DNA of 64,000 nt from an uncultured Gammaproteobacteria bacterium (GCA_937898685.1 CALEJT010000033.1:12336-76335); one strand, 5' to 3'; positions 8,665 to 18,841 are shown, numbered from the stretch's first letter. Made by a program: numbers and translations. The notes: generated from the sequence alone by a model not told the origin.

Positions 8665-11115
8665 ATGAACATGCGTACTTCACTTCTCACCAAAAGCAGG
8701 CAGGGCCGTCCACTTCGCAGGAACCTTTGCACCGAGAGCGTCAGGCGAGCGCTCTTCGCGGCATGCGGACTTGCCCTGAGTCATTTCACCTTCGCCAACG
8801 GCGGCAGTCTCGTGGAGGGCGAAGCACTGCTGGACAAGTACTGCAGTGGTTGCCACAACGACGAGCAGTGGGCTGGCGGCATCTCGCTCAGCTTCATTTC
8901 CGCCGACGATCTGAGCCAGGGTCTGAACAACGAGGAATGGGAAAAGATCCTGCGCAAGGCTGGTGGTGGCGAAATGCCGCCGGCTGGAGAGCCGCGCCCC
9001 ACGAAGGAAGAACTCACGAAGTTCACCACGTGGCTCGAAAGCAATCTCGACAGCTACGCCGCAGCACATCCCAATCCCGGCCGCGCCACGCTGCGCCGCC
9101 TCAACCGCACCGAATACACCAACGCAGTCCGTGAACTGCTTGCCATCAACGTCGACATCGCCAAGGAACTTCCCGCCGACGATGCCGGCTACGGCTTCGA
9201 CAACATCGCCGACGTTCTGACCGTTTCCCCGGCCCTGATGGACCGCTATCTCGCGGCCGCGTCCAAGGTCGTCAACCTGGCGCTGGGACTCTCTTCCGAA
9301 CTGCCGGCGCTGACCAGCTACAACGTGCCGAAGGACGGCTCCGTGCTGAACCAGGGCATCCCGTCCTACAACGAACGTTCCAATGATGCGCTGCCCTTCG
9401 ACTCCCGCGGCGGCGGCGCCTTCGACTACTACGCCCCCTACGACGGCACCTACGTCATCAGCGGTTATCTCAACGCCAACACCAACAACGAAGTCGACCG
9501 CCTGCCGGAACTTCGCTACAGCTACAGCGTGCCGCTCGCGGCGGGTCCGCACTCGATCGGCATGGCCTTCCGCAAGGATCTCGCCCTCGACGAAACCGTG
9601 CAGACCCTGCACAACAACGTCGACTACGTCCACATGCCCACCGAGGCGCCGGTGGAACTCGCGCTCGACTTCATCGTCGACGGCACGCGCGTCGGCACGC
9701 AGATGGTGCCCTCGTACTACATGAGTTCGCGCTACTCGCAGCAGAACTGGCGCCGCGACGTGCTGCAGATCGACATCGAAGGTCCCTTCGACGTCGCTGG
9801 CGCCAGCAACCTGCCGGGCCGCAACAAAGTATTCACCTGCACGCCCGCGGCTGTCGAAGCTGCCGAAGCAGCCTGCGCCCAGGAAATCCTCGAACGCTTC
9901 ACGCGTCAGGCCTACCGCCGTCCGGTCACCGACGAAGACATCGAACCGCTGCTCGCGATCTATGCCGAAGAACGTTCGGTCAATGGCTTCGAACGTGGTG
10001 TGGCAGCAGCACTGCAGGCGGTACTGGTCTCGCCCAGCTTCCTCTTCCTCGTGGAGCAGGATCCGGTCGATGCCGCACCCGGTTCGGTGCATCCGATCAG
10101 CGATCTCGAATACGCCTCGCGTCTGGCGCTCTTCCTCTGGAGCAGCCTGCCCGACGAAGAGCTGCTGCAGCTCGCCGAAGCCGGTCAGTTGCGCAAGCCC
10201 GAAGTGCTCGAAGCGCAGGTACAGCGCATGCTGGCCGATCCCAAAGCCGATGCGCTCACGCAGAACTTCGCTGGCCAGTGGCTCTACCTGCGCAACCTCG
10301 AGTTCACGAAGCCGGATGTGTATCTCTTCCCCGAATTCGGTACGCGTCTGCGCGAGGCCATGCGCAAGGAGTCCGAGCTTTTCTTCTCCTCGCTGGTACG
10401 TGACAACGGCAGCGTGCTCGACTTCATCGATTCGGACTACACGTTCCTGAATGAGGCACTGGCCGAACACTACGGCATCGAAGGCGTCAAAGGCGCGGCC
10501 TTCCGCAAGGTCAAGCTCGATCCGGACTCGAACCGTGGTGGCCTGCTCGGGCAGGGCAGCATCCTGACCACGACTTCCTACGGCAACTCCACCTCCGTCG
10601 TACGTCGCGGCAAGTGGATTCTCGAAAACCTATTGTCGTCGCCGCCTCCGCCGCCTCCGCCGGACGTGCCCTCACTCGTGGCGAGCTCCAACGGTCGTCA
10701 GCTCACCATGCGTGAGCAGATGGAAATGCATCGCAGCAACCCCGTGTGCGCCTCGTGCCACTCGCGCATCGATCCGCTCGGCTTCGCGCTCGAGAACTTC
10801 GACCCGGTCGGGCGCTACCGCAGCGAAGACGTCGGCATGCCGATCGATGCTTCCGGTGTGCTGCCCGATGGTTCGCGCTTCGAAGGCTTCACGGGCGTGA
10901 AGAAAGTGCTGATGGAGCAGAAGGACATCTTCGTGCGTGCCTTTGCCGAACGCCTTCTCACCTACGCCCTCGGCCGTGGCGTCGAATCCCACGACCAGCC
11001 CACGGTGCGCGCCATCGCCCGAGCCGCCGCGGAAAACGACTACAAGATCCAGAGCCTCGTGATGGCCATCCTCACGAGCGAGCCCTTCAACCTGCGTAAA
11101 ACCCCGGAGAAATGA
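8665..11115 (+). CDS. Exported cytochrome c-like DUF1587/1592/1588/1585 protein
   Basis: 816-aa protein of a family abundant in Planctomycetes and some proteobacteria; its reaction is not established. After an N-terminal hydrophobic export segment (about 27-44) it has CSGCH (Cys60, Cys63, His64) with a distal methionine candidate in GGGEMPPAG. The block TLRRLNRTEYTNAVRELL starts the DUF1587 region. The large DUF1592/1588 core ends with a seven-proline run and a second CASCH in NPVCASCHSRIDPLGFALEN, then a DUF1585 tail. I start at ATG 8665, since the 40 codons upstream carry no family sequence; no strong ribosome site is visible. It likely acts in the periplasm with the next gene, 3 bases downstream. 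Confidence 0.85.
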   Translation: MNMRTSLLTKSRQGRPLRRNLCTESVRRALFAACGLALSHFTFANGGSLVEGEALLDKYCSGCHNDEQWAGGISLSFISADDLSQGLNNEEWEKILRKAGGGEMPPAGEPRPTKEELTKFTTWLESNLDSYAAAHPNPGRATLRRLNRTEYTNAVRELLAINVDIAKELPADDAGYGFDNIADVLTVSPALMDRYLAAASKVVNLALGLSSELPALTSYNVPKDGSVLNQGIPSYNERSNDALPFDSRGGGAFDYYAPYDGTYVISGYLNANTNNEVDRLPELRYSYSVPLAAGPHSIGMAFRKDLALDETVQTLHNNVDYVHMPTEAPVELALDFIVDGTRVGTQMVPSYYMSSRYSQQNWRRDVLQIDIEGPFDVAGASNLPGRNKVFTCTPAAVEAAEAACAQEILERFTRQAYRRPVTDEDIEPLLAIYAEERSVNGFERGVAAALQAVLVSPSFLFLVEQDPVDAAPGSVHPISDLEYASRLALFLWSSLPDEELLQLAEAGQLRKPEVLEAQVQRMLADPKADALTQNFAGQWLYLRNLEFTKPDVYLFPEFGTRLREAMRKESELFFSSLVRDNGSVLDFIDSDYTFLNEALAEHYGIEGVKGAAFRKVKLDPDSNRGGLLGQGSILTTTSYGNSTSVVRRGKWILENLLSSPPPPPPPDVPSLVASSNGRQLTMREQMEMHRSNPVCASCHSRIDPLGFALENFDPVGRYRSEDVGMPIDASGVLPDGSRFEGFTGVKKVLMEQKDIFVRAFAERLLTYALGRGVESHDQPTVRAIARAAAENDYKIQSLVMAILTSEPFNLRKTPEK

Positions 11116-11118
11116 TCC

Positions 11119-12447
11119 ATGCGTAAACCACTCGACCGCCGTACCGTCCTGCGTGGCTTGGGTACTTCTCTGGCGCTGCCCTTCATAGAAGCGATGCTGC
11201 CGACGCGCGCACGTGCCGCCGACCTCGCCCGTCCGCAGCGCCTGCAGGTGTTCTACACCCCGAACGGCATGATGATGGACTACTTCGTGCCCAAGCAGGC
11301 CGGCTTCGACTACGAGCTTTCGCCGACGCTGCAGCCGCTCGCCAATTTCCGCAACGACTTCGCCGTACTCACGGGCCTGGCGCACTACAACGCCAACTCC
11401 TTTGGTCAGGGTGGTGGTGCACATGGCCGTGCCTGTGGCGCCTATCTGACTGCCGTGCATCCGAAACCCACCGAAGGTTCGGACCTCGAATGCGGCATCT
11501 CGATGGACCAGATCGTGGCGATGAAGTTTGCCGAAGACACGCAGCTCGCTTCGCTCGAACTCGGCATCGATCCGCCTACGTTGCTCGGCAGCTGCGACGT
11601 CGGCTACAGCTGCACCTATACCAACACCTTGTCCTGGCGCACGCCGACCTCGGCGCTGCCAGTGGCGGTGAATCCGAGCGAAGTGTTCGCGCGTCTCTTC
11701 GGTGACGGCGACGCCCTCGACGAGGCCAGCCGTCTGCACGAACTCAAACGCAAGGCAAGCATTCTCGACTTCGTGCGCAACGACGCTGCGCGTCTGTCCA
11801 AGAATCTCGGCATGAACGATCGTCGCAAGCTCGACGAATATCTCGAAGCGATCCGCGACGTCGAACGTCGCATCCAGAAGGCCAGCACGCAGAGCATCGA
11901 TCTCGACCTGAGCACGGTGGAGCGTCCCGCTGGTATTCCCGACGACTTCCAGGAACACGCCAAACTGATGATCGATCTGCAGGTGCTGGCACTGCAGACC
12001 GACATGACGCGCGTGATCACCTTCATGCTCGGCCGCGAACTCAGCAACCGTGCCTATCCTGAAATCGGTGTGGCCGACGCCCACCACATGCTGAGCCACC
12101 ACGGTGGTGACGAATCCAAGGTGGTCAAGCTCGCGCGCATCAACCAATTCCACATGCAGATGTTCGCCTACTACCTCGAGCGCATGCGCAGCACGCCCGA
12201 TGGCGAAGGCAACCTGCTCGACAACACCGTGGTACTGGCCGGTGCCTGCTTCGGTGAACCCAACTCACACGACTTCATGGACCTGCCTGCGATCGTGGCC
12301 GGTGGTGGTGTGAAGGGTAATCAGCACCTGCAGCTGCCGAAGGAAACCCCGATGGCCAACCTGCTGCTGACGCTGATGCAGAAGCTCGATCTGCCGCTCG
12401 ATCAGTTCGGTGACAGCAAGGGCACGATCTCCGGCCTGTATGCGTAA
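11119..12447 (+). CDS. Tat-exported DUF1552 protein
   Basis: 442-aa protein of unknown function. The N-terminus has a twin-arginine signal (RRTVLRGLG, then a hydrophobic stretch and ARAAD), so it is probably exported folded, as expected for a protein with a bound cofactor or metal. The body begins LQVFYTPNGMMMDYF and has histidine-rich conserved blocks (GGAHGRACGAYL; ADAHHMLSHHGGD), reminiscent of the DUF1501/sulfatase-like group to which this family is usually compared. It follows the DUF1592 gene by 3 bases and precedes the ankyrin gene by 10. DUF1592 and DUF1552 genes are recurrent partners, so a joint periplasmic role is likely; the reaction is unknown. Confidence 0.86.
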   Translation: MRKPLDRRTVLRGLGTSLALPFIEAMLPTRARAADLARPQRLQVFYTPNGMMMDYFVPKQAGFDYELSPTLQPLANFRNDFAVLTGLAHYNANSFGQGGGAHGRACGAYLTAVHPKPTEGSDLECGISMDQIVAMKFAEDTQLASLELGIDPPTLLGSCDVGYSCTYTNTLSWRTPTSALPVAVNPSEVFARLFGDGDALDEASRLHELKRKASILDFVRNDAARLSKNLGMNDRRKLDEYLEAIRDVERRIQKASTQSIDLDLSTVERPAGIPDDFQEHAKLMIDLQVLALQTDMTRVITFMLGRELSNRAYPEIGVADAHHMLSHHGGDESKVVKLARINQFHMQMFAYYLERMRSTPDGEGNLLDNTVVLAGACFGEPNSHDFMDLPAIVAGGGVKGNQHLQLPKETPMANLLLTLMQKLDLPLDQFGDSKGTISGLYA

Positions 12448-12457
12448 GAGGCGCCAG

Positions 12458-13804
12458 ATGAACATCAGTACTCCCAGCAAACTAGCCTGCGGCCTCTTGG
12501 CACTACTGCCTTGCTTCGGCATGGCAGCGGCACCGAGCGATGCTCCGCTGCTGCGCGCCGTTCGCTACGGTGATGCCGCCACTGCTGCGGCGCTCCTCAG
12601 CGGTGCCGTCGATCCCAATCGTCCGCTGCCCGATGGTTCCACCGCCTTGTCGTGGGCCGTCGAAAGTCAGAATCCCGAGTTGGTGCGCCTTCTGCTCGAC
12701 GCCGGCGCGCGTGTGAATGGACTCGACAATCTCGCCGCTTCGCCACTCGTCGTTGCCTGTCAGTACGGCAACAGCGAAATCATCGAGATGCTGCTGGCCG
12801 CCGGTGCCGATGCCAATGCCGCCACCAGTGACGGCAAGGCCGCACTCGCACTTTGTGCCGGCAATGCCGACACCAGCAGCGTTGCCGCACTCCTCGAGAG
12901 CGGTGCCAATGTGAATCGTGCCGACAGCCGCGGTCAGACCGCACTGATGCATGCCGCTGCCGCCGGCCGCGTCGAGACCATCGAACTGCTCGTCGAATAC
13001 GGCGCCGACGTCAACGCCGTCACCAACAAAGGGTTCTCGCCGCTCTTCTTCGCACTCAAGAGCGGTGTTCCGGCCGCCCCGATCGCTCTTGCCGAAGCGG
13101 GCGCCAATCTCGACCACGTTTCCGCCGACGGTACCACCGTCGTTCAGATCGCCATGTATCAGGGTGACTACGGTTTCGCCGCGCGCATGATCGAGCGTGG
13201 TGTGGACCTTGCTGCCTTCGATCGCAACGGCAACCAGTTGCTGCATGCTGCCGTCTTGGCAGCCCAGCCCGAACTAGTAGACCTTTTGATCAAAAAAGGC
13301 GCTGAGCTCGATGCGACTACCGGACCATCAAAAGTGGAATGGCGCTACGAGCCCAACTTCAAGTCGGACGAGTACTACGTACCGCCGAAAACCGCTTTGC
13401 AACTGGCGGCCGAAGCCGGTGACGCCGAGATCATGAGTCTCCTGATCGACGCCGGCGCCGACACCGCCATTCGCACCGAAGAGGGCATGAACATCGTACT
13501 TGCCGCCGCCGCAAGCGGAAGCTTTGCCGCGCTGCAGGTCGCGCTCGCCGCAGAGCCGGATGTGAGCATCACCGATGCTCGTGGCAACACACCGCTACAT
13601 CTGGCTCTCAACCAATTCTTGCGCCAGGCCACCGTGCCCGCCGATCTCGAACTTTGCCTGCAGCTCCTCGCTTCGAAGGGAGCGCGTCCCGACGTAGCCA
13701 ACGCCAGAGGAGAAACACCAATCGATCTGGCGGTGCAGGCGAAGCGCCCAGAAATCCAAGAGCTGGTTCTCGCCCATTTCGATCCGGTGAAGACGGCCTT
13801 GTGA
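12458..13804 (+). CDS. Exported ankyrin-repeat protein
   Basis: 448-aa protein with a signal peptide (hydrophobic LACGLLALLPCFGMAAA, cleavage near residue 25). About ten ankyrin repeats follow, visible as recurring LLDAGARVN, LLAAGADAN, LLESGANVN, LVEYGADVN and LLIDAGADT units preceded by TALMHAA-like helices. Ankyrin arrays bind proteins, so this is probably a scaffold for the two exported proteins encoded immediately upstream. I take ATG 12458; the earlier frame start lies inside the DUF1552 gene. An insertion between repeats near residues 285-310 (PSKVEWRYEPNFKSDEYY) breaks the regular spacing. No enzymatic domain is visible. Confidence 0.88.
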   Translation: MNISTPSKLACGLLALLPCFGMAAAPSDAPLLRAVRYGDAATAAALLSGAVDPNRPLPDGSTALSWAVESQNPELVRLLLDAGARVNGLDNLAASPLVVACQYGNSEIIEMLLAAGADANAATSDGKAALALCAGNADTSSVAALLESGANVNRADSRGQTALMHAAAAGRVETIELLVEYGADVNAVTNKGFSPLFFALKSGVPAAPIALAEAGANLDHVSADGTTVVQIAMYQGDYGFAARMIERGVDLAAFDRNGNQLLHAAVLAAQPELVDLLIKKGAELDATTGPSKVEWRYEPNFKSDEYYVPPKTALQLAAEAGDAEIMSLLIDAGADTAIRTEEGMNIVLAAAASGSFAALQVALAAEPDVSITDARGNTPLHLALNQFLRQATVPADLELCLQLLASKGARPDVANARGETPIDLAVQAKRPEIQELVLAHFDPVKTAL

Positions 13805-13915
13805 TCCCGGAGACGGACCATCCACAAACACAGCAATTTTTCATGAAGGCAAGCCCGGCCTAGTCCACGGCCATGAGCCTGGGCAACAGCAGAGCGGTTC
13901 AATAGGAGAGTAGTA

Positions 13916-16900
13916 ATGAGAGTTTCAAGAAGTGTTCTAACGAGTGGTATCAAAACAATGGCGCTAGCCGTGGCACTGGCCTGCACCGCAGCGCCGGTTG
14001 CCATGGCACAGTCCACCACCTCGTCGATTCGCGGTAACGTCAGCAGCGTACCTGGTATGCCGCTGAGCGGCGCCAAGGTGACGATCGTGCACGAGCCCTC
14101 CGGTACGACGTACTCCGCCGAAACCGGCAACGGTGGTGTGTTCTCGTCCTCGGGCTTGCGTCCGGGTGGTCCCTACACCATCACGATTTCTGCCGACGGC
14201 ATGCCGAGCGCAACCTTGACCGACGTATACCTGAGCGTCGGTGAGCCGCTGAGTCTGCCCGTGGTGCTCGATGCCAGCGGCGCCGGTGCTTCCGGCCTCG
14301 AAGAAATCTTCATCACCGGCAATGCCTCGCTTCTGACCCGTTCCACCGGCCCGACTTCGGTGTTCGGTCGCGACGCCGTCGAAGGCGTGGCTTCGGTGAA
14401 CCGCGACATCCGCGACATCGCACGCCGCGATGCCTTCGCTTCGTTCAACCCCAGTACGCGCGGTATCTCGATCGCTGGTCAGAACAACCGTACCAACCGC
14501 TTCGCAGTGGACGGAGTACGCTTCTCCGACAACTTCGGTCTGCAGCAGGGTGGTCTGCCCACCTCGCGTGGTCCGGTACCGCTCGCCGCGATCGAGCAGA
14601 TGTCCGTCAAGATCGCTCCCTACGACGTCACCGAAGGCGACTTCCAGGGCGGTTCGATCAACGTGGTACTGCGTTCCGGTGGCAACGAGTTCACCGGTTC
14701 GACTTTCTACACCTACACCGATGACAGCTTCACGGGCGACAACTCCCGCGGTCGTCCGGTGAATCTCGACTTCGACAGCAAGACCTACGGCGGCTTCCTG
14801 TCCGGTCCGATCATCGAAGACAAGCTGTTCTTCGCACTGTCCTATGAAGAACTCGAAGAAACCAACCCGGCCGACTACGGTCTCGCTGGCGCACCGAACG
14901 TCGTGCCCAACCTGAGCCAGGCCGATCTCGATCTCGTATCTGCCATCGCGCAGTCGGTCTACGGCTACGACACGATGGGTCTGCGTTCCGTACTGCCGGA
15001 AACGGACAAGAAGTACACCATCAAGCTGGACTGGAACATCAACGACAGCCACAGACTGTCGTTCACCAACATCTACCAGGAAGGCTACATGCAGTCTTCC
15101 AGCACCGGTAGCAACTCGCCGGTGTCGCCGTCGCTCAACTTCGCTTCCTACGCGACGCATGAACCGGAAGAAGTGAACTCCTACGTCGTGCAGTTGAACT
15201 CCGACTGGAACAACGTGTTCTCCACCGAAACGCGAATCAACTACCGCGACTACTCCAAGTTGCCGTCCTCGCTGGGCCGCGCCGGCTTCGGTCAGTTCCA
15301 GGTGTGTCTGGATGACGAGAGCGTCGGCGCCATTTTCCAGTGTTCGCAGGACGGTACGCCGCGTCTCTTCTTCGGTACCGAACAGTACTCGCAGGCCGAC
15401 GTCGTGACGCAGGAACAGTGGGGCGCCGAAGTGGTCGCTCGCTTGGATCTCGGTGATCACCAGATCAAGGCGCAGGCCGCCTACAACAACCTGGAAATCG
15501 GCAACCTCTTCGTACACAGCTCGCTGGGCATCTATTACTTCGACTCCGTCGAAGCGCTGATGAATCGCCAGGCCAGCCAGCTGAGCTGGCAGCACTCGAT
15601 CACCGGCAACCTGCAGGATCTCGATGCCAGCTTCGGTTACGAGCAGTACACCTTCGGCATCCAGGATGAGTGGAGCCTGTTGGATGATCTGAGCGTGACC
15701 CTCGGCGTGCGTTGGGACATCTACAAGATGAGCGACAAAGCACCGCTCAACAAAAACTTCGTCGACCGCTATGGCTTCGTGAACAACGAAAACATCGACG
15801 GCAACGTCGTGCCGCAGCCGCGTGTGAGCTTCAACTGGACGCCGACGGATCGTTTGAGCATCCAGGGCGGTGTGGGCCTCTTCAACGGTGGTTCGCCCGA
15901 CGTATTCCTGGGCAACAGCTTCTCGGTAGCTGGTGTGTACGGCAACACGCTGTCCAACATCACGCGTACGCCGACCGGTTGTGCACTGGGTACGGCCGCC
16001 AACTCTCCGGCACTGCCGGCTGACGTGTGCGACGCCGCACTCAACAACGTGACCGGCATGGGCATGGCTCCGGAACTCGTGGCCTTCCTGCAGTCCAACA
16101 CCGGCGCACTGGCCGCTTCGCCCGTCAACGCCATGGCCGAAGACTTCAAACTGCCGTCCACCACCAAGGCCAGCCTGACCATCGACTACGCCGCCGACCT
16201 CGGCAAATTCGGTGACGACTGGAACTTCGGTGCCGACATCTACTACGGCTGGACCAAGAATGCAGCGGCCTACAAGGATCTGCGTCTGACCCAGGTAGGC
16301 ACTGCGCCCGATGGTCGTCCGATCTACGCCGACACCTACACCGGTGGCACCAACAACGACCTGTTGATGTACAACACCGGCATGGGTAAATCGGAAGTGT
16401 TCGTACTGCGTGTCGACAAAGAGTGGGATTTCGGTCTGAGCGCCGGCCTGAGCTACACCTACTCCGACATCGAATCGCTGAGCGACATGGGTACCGCGAT
16501 GTCCGGTGGTTCGACTGCCAGTGGCACCTACGGTGTCACCCCGATGATCGATCCGAACGAAGCTGCCTACGGTCGTTCCAGCTACGAGATCCGTGACAAC
16601 TGGAAGTTCAACATCGACTACAAGAAAGCCTTCTTCGGTGATTACTTCACCCGCATCAGCCTCTTCGCCGAGTACCGTTCGGGCACGCCTTACAGCCTGA
16701 CCATGAACTCGCCGGGCAGCCGCTCGCTGTGGGGCACCACCAGCAACTCCAACCGCTACCTGCTGTACGTACCTGACGTGAGCAGCTTCGACGCTGATCC
16801 GGCCGTGACTTACGCCAGCCAGGAAGTGTACGAACAGTTCCGCGACTTCGTACTGGCCAAAGGTCTGCCGCAGGGTGGTGTGATCGGCAAGAACAGCGAA

Positions 16901-17203
16901 ACCTCGCCCGACTACTTCAAGGTGGACCTGCACCTCGAACAGGAATTGCCGGCTCCGTTCATCGGCACCGGTCGCTTCCGTGTGTTCGCCGACATCGAGA
17001 ACCTGCTCAACCTGATCGATGATGACTACGGCTCGTTCCGCTACTACGATCCTCTCACCCAGGTAGTGAACGTGGGTTGTGGTGCAACCAGTGGCTCCGA
17101 CTGCACGCAGTACGTCTACAGCTCCTTCCAGCAGCCGACTCTGATCACTCAGAACCGCATCGGTCTGTGGAGCCTGCGTCTCGGCGCCAGCTACGAGTTC
17201 TAA
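13916..17203 (+). CDS. TonB-dependent receptor, Oar-like, with N-terminal carboxypeptidase-regulatory domain
   Basis: 1095-aa outer-membrane receptor. A signal peptide ends near APVAMAQ (residue 32). A CarboxypepD_reg-like domain follows (about 35-115: SSIRGNVSSVPGMPLSGAKV), then a plug with RGISIAGQNNRTNRFAVDGV and a long beta-barrel that ends LGASYEF with the usual C-terminal phenylalanine. Ribosome site AGGAGAG is at 13902-13908. The TonB-coupled substrate cannot be read from sequence. However, the next gene, 3 bases downstream, is an exported adenosine deaminase and the purine operon is nearby, so a nucleoside or nucleic-acid-derived ligand is a reasonable inference. Confidence 0.92.
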   Translation: MRVSRSVLTSGIKTMALAVALACTAAPVAMAQSTTSSIRGNVSSVPGMPLSGAKVTIVHEPSGTTYSAETGNGGVFSSSGLRPGGPYTITISADGMPSATLTDVYLSVGEPLSLPVVLDASGAGASGLEEIFITGNASLLTRSTGPTSVFGRDAVEGVASVNRDIRDIARRDAFASFNPSTRGISIAGQNNRTNRFAVDGVRFSDNFGLQQGGLPTSRGPVPLAAIEQMSVKIAPYDVTEGDFQGGSINVVLRSGGNEFTGSTFYTYTDDSFTGDNSRGRPVNLDFDSKTYGGFLSGPIIEDKLFFALSYEELEETNPADYGLAGAPNVVPNLSQADLDLVSAIAQSVYGYDTMGLRSVLPETDKKYTIKLDWNINDSHRLSFTNIYQEGYMQSSSTGSNSPVSPSLNFASYATHEPEEVNSYVVQLNSDWNNVFSTETRINYRDYSKLPSSLGRAGFGQFQVCLDDESVGAIFQCSQDGTPRLFFGTEQYSQADVVTQEQWGAEVVARLDLGDHQIKAQAAYNNLEIGNLFVHSSLGIYYFDSVEALMNRQASQLSWQHSITGNLQDLDASFGYEQYTFGIQDEWSLLDDLSVTLGVRWDIYKMSDKAPLNKNFVDRYGFVNNENIDGNVVPQPRVSFNWTPTDRLSIQGGVGLFNGGSPDVFLGNSFSVAGVYGNTLSNITRTPTGCALGTAANSPALPADVCDAALNNVTGMGMAPELVAFLQSNTGALAASPVNAMAEDFKLPSTTKASLTIDYAADLGKFGDDWNFGADIYYGWTKNAAAYKDLRLTQVGTAPDGRPIYADTYTGGTNNDLLMYNTGMGKSEVFVLRVDKEWDFGLSAGLSYTYSDIESLSDMGTAMSGGSTASGTYGVTPMIDPNEAAYGRSSYEIRDNWKFNIDYKKAFFGDYFTRISLFAEYRSGTPYSLTMNSPGSRSLWGTTSNSNRYLLYVPDVSSFDADPAVTYASQEVYEQFRDFVLAKGLPQGGVIGKNSETSPDYFKVDLHLEQELPAPFIGTGRFRVFADIENLLNLIDDDYGSFRYYDPLTQVVNVGCGATSGSDCTQYVYSSFQQPTLITQNRIGLWSLRLGASYEF

Positions 17204-17206
17204 GTC

Positions 17207-18817
17207 ATGAAAGTGAACAGCGTGTGTAAGGCAAAGTCGACACCACGCCTGTTGGTTCCAGCAGTAGCGATCGCCTCGGCGTTCCTGCTGCTGGGTGCCC
17301 CGGCCTCCGCCCAGACCAAGGCGGAGGACCGGCTCAATGCCATGTTTGCCGAAGCCGGACGCTCCGAGGCCATGCTGCGTCTCTTGATGCGCAAATTGCC
17401 GAAGGGCGCCGACCTTCACAACCATGGCAGCGGCGGTGTCTACGTCGAAGACATGTTGGCCTGGGCAGCCGAGAAGGATGGTTGTCTGCTGGTCGACGAG
17501 ATGGTGTTGGCGCCGGGTCCCTGTGAAGGGCCGACGAGCGTGCCGGTGCGTGGTCTCGAAACGCGTGATACCGATCTCTACAACGATGCGATCGACATCA
17601 TGTCGATGGGTCGTCATGACCCTTCGTTCGGTGATCCCACCGTATCGGGTCACGAGCGCTTCTTTGCGAGCTTCGGCCGCTTCGGTTTCGGCGCTTCCAA
17701 CGAGCGCGGCAAGGTATTGGCCGTTGCGCTGGAGCACGCGGCGCAGGACAACAACATCTATCTGGAGCTGATGTCGGGCCCGGCAACGGGCGTCGATCTG
17801 AGTCCGATCCTGCGCGCCGAGCCCTGGAATGAAGCCGACATGGCGGGACGCTTCGAGCGTCTGCGTCCTCACTTGGAAGAAGCCGTGGCCTTCGGCATCA
17901 AGGATACGGACGACTTCATCGCCGAAGCGCGTGCCATCCATGGTTGCGACACGCCTACGCCGGCGCCTGCCTGTGACGTCACCGTACGTTTCCTGTTGAC
18001 GGTGTTGCGTGAGTCGCCGCCAGAAGAGGCTTTTGGTCGCATGGCCTTGTACTTCATGACGGCCGATGCCGATCCGCGTTATGTGGGCATCAACATCGCA
18101 CAGCCGGAAGATGGTCCGATCTCGTTGCGTGATTACAGCTTGCACATGCGCATGTTCGCCTTCTTCAAGCAGTTGTATCCGCACATTCCGTTGAGCCTGC
18201 ACGCCGGCGAGTTGACCTTGGGTCTGACGCCGCCGCGCGATCTGCGCTTCCACATCCGCGAGGCGGTGGAAATCGCGGGTGCCAAGCGCATCGGTCATGG
18301 TGTGGACATTGCGTATGAAGACGGCGCGGTCGAGCTTTTGCAGCGCATGGCGCGTGACAAGATCGCAGTCGAGATCAACCTCACCAGCAACGATGTGATC
18401 CTGGGCGTGAAAGGCAAGGAGCATCCGCTGGCGATCTATCTGGCCGCAGGTGTGCCGGTGGCGTTGTCGACCGACGACATGGGTGTATCGCGTGGTGACC
18501 TCACCACCGAGTACATGCGTGCGGTGCTCGAACACGGCCTGAAGTACACGGACCTGCGCCAGATTTCGCGTGACAGCCTGACCTATTCGTTCCTCGAGGG
18601 TGAGAGCTTGTGGGATGAGAGCGGCAAGGTGCTGCGCGATGTCTGCAAAGGCTTGCCGAACGATCGTCCTTCTGCGGAGTGCAAGGCCTTGTTGGAGCGT
18701 AGTCCCAAAGCGCGCGATCAGTGGCGTCTCGAGCAGGCCTTCGCGAAGTTCGAAGCGGAGATGCCCGAGATATTGAAGGTGATCCCGCCGGAGCGCTTTC
18801 CTGAAACCCTGAAGTGA
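17207..18817 (+). CDS. Exported adenosine deaminase (ADGF/ADA2-like)
   Basis: Zn hydrolase that should deaminate adenosine (or a related nucleoside) to inosine. The 536-aa protein has an export signal (hydrophobic 15-35 ending PASAQT). It carries all adenosine-deaminase motifs: HxH in KGADLHNHGSG (His71, His73), SLHAGEL (His332, Glu335), RIGHGVD (His364), NLTSND and LSTDDMGV with the metal Asp. It is longer than cytosolic ADA (about 340 aa), resembling the extracellular ADGF class. The gene is 3 bases after the receptor gene and ends at a strong terminator. Export implies deamination in the periplasm or outside the cell. Confidence 0.9.
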   Translation: MKVNSVCKAKSTPRLLVPAVAIASAFLLLGAPASAQTKAEDRLNAMFAEAGRSEAMLRLLMRKLPKGADLHNHGSGGVYVEDMLAWAAEKDGCLLVDEMVLAPGPCEGPTSVPVRGLETRDTDLYNDAIDIMSMGRHDPSFGDPTVSGHERFFASFGRFGFGASNERGKVLAVALEHAAQDNNIYLELMSGPATGVDLSPILRAEPWNEADMAGRFERLRPHLEEAVAFGIKDTDDFIAEARAIHGCDTPTPAPACDVTVRFLLTVLRESPPEEAFGRMALYFMTADADPRYVGINIAQPEDGPISLRDYSLHMRMFAFFKQLYPHIPLSLHAGELTLGLTPPRDLRFHIREAVEIAGAKRIGHGVDIAYEDGAVELLQRMARDKIAVEINLTSNDVILGVKGKEHPLAIYLAAGVPVALSTDDMGVSRGDLTTEYMRAVLEHGLKYTDLRQISRDSLTYSFLEGESLWDESGKVLRDVCKGLPNDRPSAECKALLERSPKARDQWRLEQAFAKFEAEMPEILKVIPPERFPETLK

Positions 18818-18841
18818 AGCAGTTCTGATTCTCTCCCTTCG

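Noticed and set aside
8680..10470. 596-codon minus-strand frame
   Set aside because: Shadow of the DUF1592 gene, whose CxxCH motifs are in the plus frame.
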